A DNA stretch of 64,000 nucleotides from Papio anubis (Eukaryota; Chordata; Mammalia; Primates; Cercopithecidae), in assembly GCF_008728515.1 (NCBI RefSeq), contig NC_044990.1, positions 11,119,156 to 11,183,155 of the forward strand. The letters run 5' to 3'. Under the pieces are notes generated by a model, which saw only the letters and a list, made by a program, of their open reading frames with translations, did not search any database and was not told the origin of the DNA. Position numbers and translations under genes: made by a program. Positions 58,002 to 64,000 of the stretch are shown here, one piece after another. Numbering within the stretch: position 1 is the first letter of the stretch; each line of letters starts with the position of its first letter.

Positions 58002-58285
58002 GGCCAGGCACGGTGGCTCACACCTGTAATCCCAGCACTTTGGGAGCATGAGGCGGGTGGTTCACAAGGTCATGAGTTCGAGATCTTCCTGGCCAACGTG
58101 GTGAAATATGATCTCTACTGAAAATACAAAAATGAGCCAGGTGCAGTGGTGGGCGCCTGTAATCCCAGCTACTTGGGAGGCTGAGGCAGGAGAATCACTT
58201 GAACCTGAGAGGCGGAGATTGCGCCACTGCACTCCAACCTGGGTGACAGAGCAAGACTCCATCTCAAAAAAAAACCAAAAAAACA
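58002..58285 (+). mobile_element. Alu with small right-arm deletion
   Basis: From GGCCAGGCACGGTGGCTCAC; 'GAGGCGGAGATTGCGCC' shows loss of about 15 bp. Target duplication CTTCCACACATAC / CTTTCACACATAC. Confidence 0.92.
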
Positions 58286-59647
58286 AAACAAACTTTCACA
58301 CATACACACACACTCAAAACAGAATTCCTGGTGTCTCTAAATAAGAAGATCTAGCAACACTGGGCCTGCCTTCCTCAGTGGCAACAAGGAGCCAGCACTA
58401 AGTATAGACCCATATGGACTCTCCACCATCCCTCCTGCCCAGTGAGTTCCTAATGCTCAAGGCAGGAGCCAGGCACCAGTCATCATGATGCTTGGCCTGT
58501 TGCTTTTCTTATAACAGAAAAATATTTCTCTGTACCTAAGTCTCCAAAATGAAGAATAAAGCTAGATAGAAAGGGCTTGAGTTTCCAAAAAGAAAACAGG
58601 AAAGAGTATTATTCTTTGCATATGCAAGAAGCAGCTCTGTATATACAAGCACCTGTCTACTGAACTGACTTTCTGAGGGATATATTGGAGGAACATTCTC
58701 AGCGCGTGTTCAAAACAACAAAACAAACCATGTTTCTAAGAAAATCATTTCCAATATTTGGGAAGTATATTTCGGGGAAGGCTCTTTTTTAAAGACAGCC
58801 ATTATTAGTCAATGATTTGGGCTTCTTGGTGATAGTAATACCAGTTCTCCTAGAATAAGGTGCAACATACACTAAATAGGACATAAATCAAGGCATGATG
58901 TGATTTGCTTGTGTCATGAGATCACTTTCATTTGCGGACACTGCTTTAGTAGTGTTTTCTCAGCCTGCACATATCAAAAGGAGAAATAAATCTCTTCATG
59001 ACTTAAAATCAGCATTTCCAACTAAGGATTTTGGTTTCCATTGACCTCTCCATCTCTTGCAAAATTCATTCTGGAGTGGCCACTAGTCGATGGTTTAAGT
59101 GAACATAAATGCAGGTCAGGGAACAAAGTCTGCAGACCTCTCGGCTCTGGGTTCTGCAGGCAGTGGCTTTAGTCTCCTTATAGTTAATTAACACAGTTCA
59201 TCATCCAGTTCTGCAGAGGTGGCCCAGAAAAGCTGGAGATGTTTCGACATCATGTATTGTCGATTTTAGTTAATGCATTCATAATTCAACAGGTATTTCT
59301 GAGCACTACTTGAACATTTGACTCTCTGAACTCAAGGACAATAATTCACATTTAGCCCTACTATGTTTCATCTTCTTATATTCAAATCATCATTCTGTTA
59401 GGGTCTTTTTGGACACTTATCTTCTCGGTTATGTATTTTCTATCTACGTAATCTATGAATGAGAAGCCTACGACCTCTGTTCTTATACAAATGGAACAAG
59501 TTAAGTGTTGAACAAGACAAGACTTTTCTCCAGTTAAGTTATCATCTGTTAAACATCATCCTTCAGATACAGTCAGTCTTTCCTCTATAAGCCATATTCT
59601 TTCTCATATTGGCTAAAGAAATGTCAGCTGAAGACAGCTTACAGATT

Positions 59648-59812
59648 TCTTGAAAAAAGTAAATACCTCAGGATGTGTAATCTGTATCATAGCTGTATTT
59701 ATCTTCCAAAGCTTTGAGGGATATTTATGACCAAGGTCCAAAAAACTACTTAACAAAGTTAATGCAGTAGCCATCAATGTGCCAGGCCCAAGCATTATTA
59801 GCAACAAGTGAG
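59648..59812 (+). repeat. Local duplicate segment, copy 1
   Basis: Shares TTCTTGA-AA-AGTAAATACCT, ATCTTCCAAA-CTTTGA and GGTCCAAAA-ACTACTTA with 61030-61194 in the same orientation; roughly 75% identity. Confidence 0.75.
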
Positions 59813-61029
59813 TACATACTATTCCCACCTTTTAGGGGATTTCATCATTAGGCTAGGTTATTTAAATTTTATCTCATTAATTTAAACGCAGGACTTTCAG
59901 AGATTAAATGAGATGAAAATAATAGCTATTCTAGTACACTGTGGTTCATCTTCTAGCATATCAAAAATGTCTTAGATTTTTACTGACTGGTTATGTCATA
60001 AGCATAGAATCCAGCTGAGAACAGAAGACAGAACCCAGATACGGCTATGCTACCGTCGATCAGCAGGAGTTCAATTATTCTGGGCTTTTAAAAGCTCTGC
60101 ATTCCTCAATTGTTTATGATAAATTCTTAATATGTTGGCTCTATGATCTTTTTTTTTCCTCGTTTTGAGAAAACATACCTCTAAATCCAATTTTATAAAT
60201 CAAGCCATACCAGGAGAGCAGGAAGGGGCCTTGAAGAAAATCCTTGTGACTAAATAAAGCAAGGACATTGCCACAACGTGTTCAAAAGAACCTCAAGTCA
60301 CCAAAACACAGATAAGTTTATAAAGACTTCTCAAGGGATTATTTTTAGAATGTGGATACATTAGCACAGAATGGTGGGACAAGGGGAATGTTAATACTTT
60401 CCATAAAATGGCCCCCCAGAAAGGCTTTTTTCACTATCTTTTTGGAACTCTCAATGCGAACTAGGTCCCATCCTGTGGCCTACAGAAAGATTCTGAGATA
60501 ATAATATCAAGGAAGCCTGAACTAGCCTACCTAAAAAGGAATGCTTAGGAAGAATCCTGAGGACTGGCATTCATCACAGTTGGCCATCTCCCAAGAAAAA
60601 CACTATTTTGTGCCCTGAGAGCTGAGTGGGAGGAATTCATTGACAATGAAATTCCTTAGCACCAAGCTGAAGTCGAAAGTTTCCTCTGCCTTTATTGAAC
60701 AGAAAAGATTTTACTTGAACTGATTTGATGACCTCTTTGGGTTATAACCTTGTTTTGGAAAGCAATAAAAAGCCGTTTTCTTCACACAAGGCTTTGTAAT
60801 TTACTCAGCACTTGCTTCATTTCACACTTCTGAAAGGTAAATCCCGTGGTAGCAAATGTTTACTTCCTAAACTGCATACTAAACATTTCAGTCATATTTG
60901 ATGTTGTCCAAAAAGTCTTTGCACTGGAAATTCTGCGTCTATATAGACAAGACTCCCTGTGTGACGACCTTATATGACATTGTATTTCAGAACAGAAAGT
61001 TTGATTTTAGAAACTTCTAGATGTAAAGT

Positions 61030-61194
61030 TTTCTTGAGAATAGTAAATACCTGAAGCTGTGTAGTCTCCACATCAGAGGCTTACAGGTGTTTGTCTTCCA
61101 AACTTTGAAAGAAATTTATGGCCAGGGTCCAAAACACTACTTAGTAAACATAATATGCATCAGTGTGCCAGCCCCACATGACAAGCAAGTGATA
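61030..61194 (+). repeat. Local duplicate segment, copy 2
   Basis: Partner of 59648-59812, about 1.4 kb downstream, with a few small indels. Confidence 0.75.
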
Positions 61195-61583
61195 AGTAAG
61201 GGAAGAACAGACCCTTGGAGGATAGAGTAGGGTTTGTTGGTGGCAGTCCTTTAATTACATTTGTAGATACTAATAAATAATAAGTTGATAGTTTCATTTG
61301 TTCTTATTTACTGTACCTTATTTTCAAGTATAATACATTAAAACGATGATAACCCAGAGACTTTTTGAAAGAGCTTTAAAATAAGGGGGTTTTATTGGAT
61401 TAGAAACTCTTAGGTCCTTAAATATTTTGAAAATTCAGAACCAGATATGTTGATGCATAATTAGGAATGGTCATTAATTTAAAAAAAATACATTCTGTCA
61501 ACTTTTACTTATCTCTTTCCACACACCCAAACTTTCCATGAACCAATTCTATGATATAGTGACATCAAAAAATGGTAGTTGCT

Positions 61584-61882
61584 GGCCGGGCGCAGTGGGT
61601 CACGCCTGTAATCCCAGCACTTTGGGAGGCCGAGGCAGGCGGATTACAAAGTCAGGAGATCAAGACTATACTGGCTAACAAGGTGAAACCCCATCTCTAC
61701 TAAAAATACAAAAAAATTAGCTGGGCGTGGTGGCGGGCACCTGTAGTCCCAGCTACATTGGGAGGCTGAGGCAAGAGAATGGTGTGAATCCAGGAGGTGA
61801 AGCTTGCAGTGAGCCAAGATTGTGCCACTGTACTCCAGCCTGGGGCAACAGAACAAGACTCCATCTCAAAAAAAAAAAAAAA
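61584..61882 (+). mobile_element. AluY-grade Alu
   Basis: GGCCGGGCGCAGTGGGTCAC head, 'GAATGGTGTGAATCCAGG' Y-like segment, poly-A end. Confidence 0.93.
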
Positions 61883-61972
61883 TTGTAGCTGGTGTTGAAC
61901 ATGGCCCAGTTACAATTTTACATTATTTTACACTAATTATTAGTTGTAGATTACTTATAGAAATTGTCTATT

Positions 61973-62279
61973 GAGTCCAGGCATGGTGGCTCACACTTGT
62001 AATCCCAGAACTTTGGGAGGCCAAGGCGGGCAGATCACTGGGTCAGGAGTTCGAGACCAGCCTGACCAACATGGTGAAACCCCATCTCTACTAAAAAAAA
62101 AAAAAAATCAAAAATTAGCCAGGTGTGGTGGCATGCACCTGTAATCCCAGCTACTCAGAAGGCTGAGGCAGGAGAATCGCTTGAACCCGGGAGCGGAGGC
62201 TGGAGTGAGCCAAGATCGTGCCACTGCACTCCAGCCTGGCCAACAGAGTGAGACTCTATCTCAAAAAAAAAAGAAAAAA
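61973..62279 (+). mobile_element. Alu
   Basis: Dimeric Alu with an extra long middle A tract. Target duplication AGAAATTGTCTAT / AGAAATTGTCTAT on both sides. Confidence 0.94.
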
Positions 62280-62958
62280 GAAATTGTCTATGGGAGAAAA
62301 AATTGTTATAAAAAGTAAAATGCAAGAAAATTACCTGTCATATTTCACACTTGTTTGAGGGTATACAATGTTTAGTCCTTTGAAATTAAAAATTATAGTA
62401 GTCCTATAAAATATTCTCAATGTGCAAGGCAATCCAACTAAAGAAAATACCATGTAGATTGTTCACTATATTCAATGTTAATTGGAAGGTCATAGTTTCA
62501 TAGATATGAAACTGAACATAATAAAGACTCTGCCTTAATACAAAGCAATAGTCTCATTTGTTTGGGGCTATAATTCTTCAAATAACTAAGCTGGCTTCCT
62601 CTCAGTTTTACTGTGTTCACATATTATGCACACTTATACACTAAAATCTTCAAGCAATACAAGTTTTGATTTTTGGTCTCTAAAACTGACTGACAAAATC
62701 TAAACTGATTAATCAGAGAACCTAAAAAACATTATGTTTTTTCAGTGATATGTTTCCCATTAGAGCTTGTTTTTAACTGGAACGCTATGCATGTTGAATG
62801 GGTACAACATTTGCAAGATTTATCAAGTTTGGGTGAGCAATGCTAATACTGCTGACGGTTCTGCTCTTGGAAAAGGGCCGTGCTTTCTGTTGCATGCAGA
62901 CACTGACCCTGTACTTTCTTTCCTTTCCTTTGTTTCCTGTGCCATGCTTGCTGTGTAG

Positions 62959-62976
62959 CAAATGGAATCTCTTGCA
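62959..62976 (+). CDS. FRY: FRY microexon T (18 nt, 6 codons)
   Basis: It encodes Q-M-E-S-L-A. The acceptor has a long pyrimidine tract (62918-62956) ending CTTGCTGTGTAG| and the donor is CTTGCA|GTAAGT, a perfect consensus. It is in frame between exon S (...DSEEK) and the exon beyond the window. From memory FRYL has QMEILA-ELELC at the equivalent point, which supports reality and position. UGC triplets sit just before the acceptor, as in neural microexons controlled by SRRM4. Whether it is constitutive or alternative cannot be told from genomic sequence. Confidence 0.85.
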
Positions 62977-64000
62977 GTAAGTTAACTTTCTTTCATACTC
63001 TTTGTCCATTTAGGCATGGACCCATAACAACCCTTATTTTTACCGTTACTGTTATATCTCTTAGCATGTTTTCCCTTTCTCATTTTAATTTCTTTTATTT
63101 GGTAGATTAAGACATGGCAGTTTATTAGTAGCATTCTGGGCTGCTTTTGCCCCAAAGTAGAAACCTATATTGCTATGAATTCTCATACTGTCAGTGGAAT
63201 ATTTTGTATAATAACTACCATGATTTGGCACAGGAAAGTCGGACTTTTCATAGCTAGGTTTCACCCTAAATTGTGAAGGTAATATTGTTTTTAAACAATA
63301 TTTTTTTATTTATTTGCAAGTCTCTGGCAGTTATCTTTTATACCAGATTTTTAAAGTTTCCCCTAAAGAGAAGTTTAAAGACCACAAAATACAATATTTT
63401 ACTAAAACAACCAAATATCCAGTTCGAGTTAATTAGTCAGTGTAGCTGCTTCTTTAATCTTAGGCTGGTTACCGGTATTGAGAGATCAAATAATCTAGGC
63501 AGAATTGGTTCTCCCCTAAAGAGCAGGGAAGGGCTAGAAAGAGAAAGGAAACCATTCAGCATAGTCTTAGCATGAATTTTAGTAACTTTTAAGATTTAGG
63601 ATCAAAAGTCTGTTAATAATATCAATAGAACATTCTTCCTAAAACCTAAATTCTTGTGATTTCTCTCCTTAAACTGATTGGGGGAAACAGTTTTAAGTCA
63701 CCTTAGAAGCTCTCAATTCTGAGCTGCCTTCTTTGTAGTCCTTGGTAAAAGAAAGGCACTATTTATCCTACCCCATTTGAAAACTGAACAGTGAAGCATT
63801 TAGTTTAAACCACATATTTAACTCACTTTCACTGGTGACTGCTGGCCATGAAATTCTGTTGAGCAAAGGCTGTTCCTTTCCTTTCACAGAATCCCATCCA
63901 CTCATTACCTGGGAGCAAACTCATTCTTGGAATAAAATAGGCAAAGTGTAGAGGGTAGAGCTCCAAGTTTAGTCGATCACTGGCATTGGAATTATTATTT
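62977..64000 (+). other. FRY: Intron after microexon T (start only)
   Basis: Starts GTAAGTTAAC. AT-rich unique sequence to the window end; no further exon was found. Confidence 0.8.

Larger units (their letters stand above)
53621..62958 (+). other. FRY: Intron between exons S and T (9.3 kb)
   Basis: An L2-like relic (54105-54640), a short minisatellite (54969-55098), MIR/L2-like traces near 55150-55350 and 56330-56470, one Alu (58002-58285), a repeat-poor stretch (58460-60950) containing one member of a local duplicate pair, its partner at 61030, and two Alus (61584, 61973). Confidence 0.8.

Overview
The window is nuclear DNA of a primate and covers the 3' third of FRY, the gene for the Furry homologue, a very large (about 3,000-residue) NDR-kinase scaffold and microtubule-associated protein. 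The gene runs on the + strand and both window ends lie inside introns. Nineteen ordinary coding exons and one 18-nt microexon can be built directly from the sequence. All have AG/GT boundaries, and every junction keeps one reading frame. Together they give 3,281 coding nt (1,093 whole codons), roughly residues 1,730 to 2,825 if the protein has about 3,013 residues (remembered length). The start codon, first exons, last exons and stop codon are outside the window. I choose FRY over its paralogue FRYL because the acidic, variable stretch between 28375 and 40030 does not match my recollection of FRYL, while the conserved helical parts are shared.

The organism is probably an Old World monkey rather than an ape. 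The young Alu at 43021-43333 has the 'CTCAAGCC' head, 'ACTAAAAAATAC' and 'GAGATCCGGCC' changes that I associate with the macaque/baboon AluY lineage, and the two Alus at 10708-11435 share the first of these.

Layout. 1990-12147: five exons, the largest (608 nt) carrying a serine-rich linker followed by helical repeats. 13394-21649: four exons of strongly conserved helical scaffold. 23680-41775: seven exons for a mostly disordered, acidic, Ser/Thr-rich region with several candidate phosphorylation motifs. 50233-53620: three exons of the folded C-terminal part. 62959-62976: microexon. The remaining roughly 60 kb is intron. It holds about 25 Alus and Alu monomers, three L1 3'-end fragments, an L1M remnant, two MER2/Tigger-type remnants, several MIR and L2 relics, and microsatellites. 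I saw no tRNA, rRNA, snRNA or CRISPR, no endogenous retroviral gene, no CpG island and no second protein-coding gene.

The best leads are: (i) the in-frame 18-nt microexon; (ii) a composite H-x-R-x-x-S / 14-3-3-type motif, i.e. a possible NDR/LATS site within the NDR scaffold itself; (iii) an Alu monomer inserted at a splice donor so that its target-site duplication copied the donor; (iv) a nearly identical 364-bp tandem duplication of an AluY with its flank; (v) a roughly 105-bp local templated insertion with a fold-back, plus two other diverged local duplicate pairs; and (vi) a pair of overlapping, mutually exclusive perfect hairpins.
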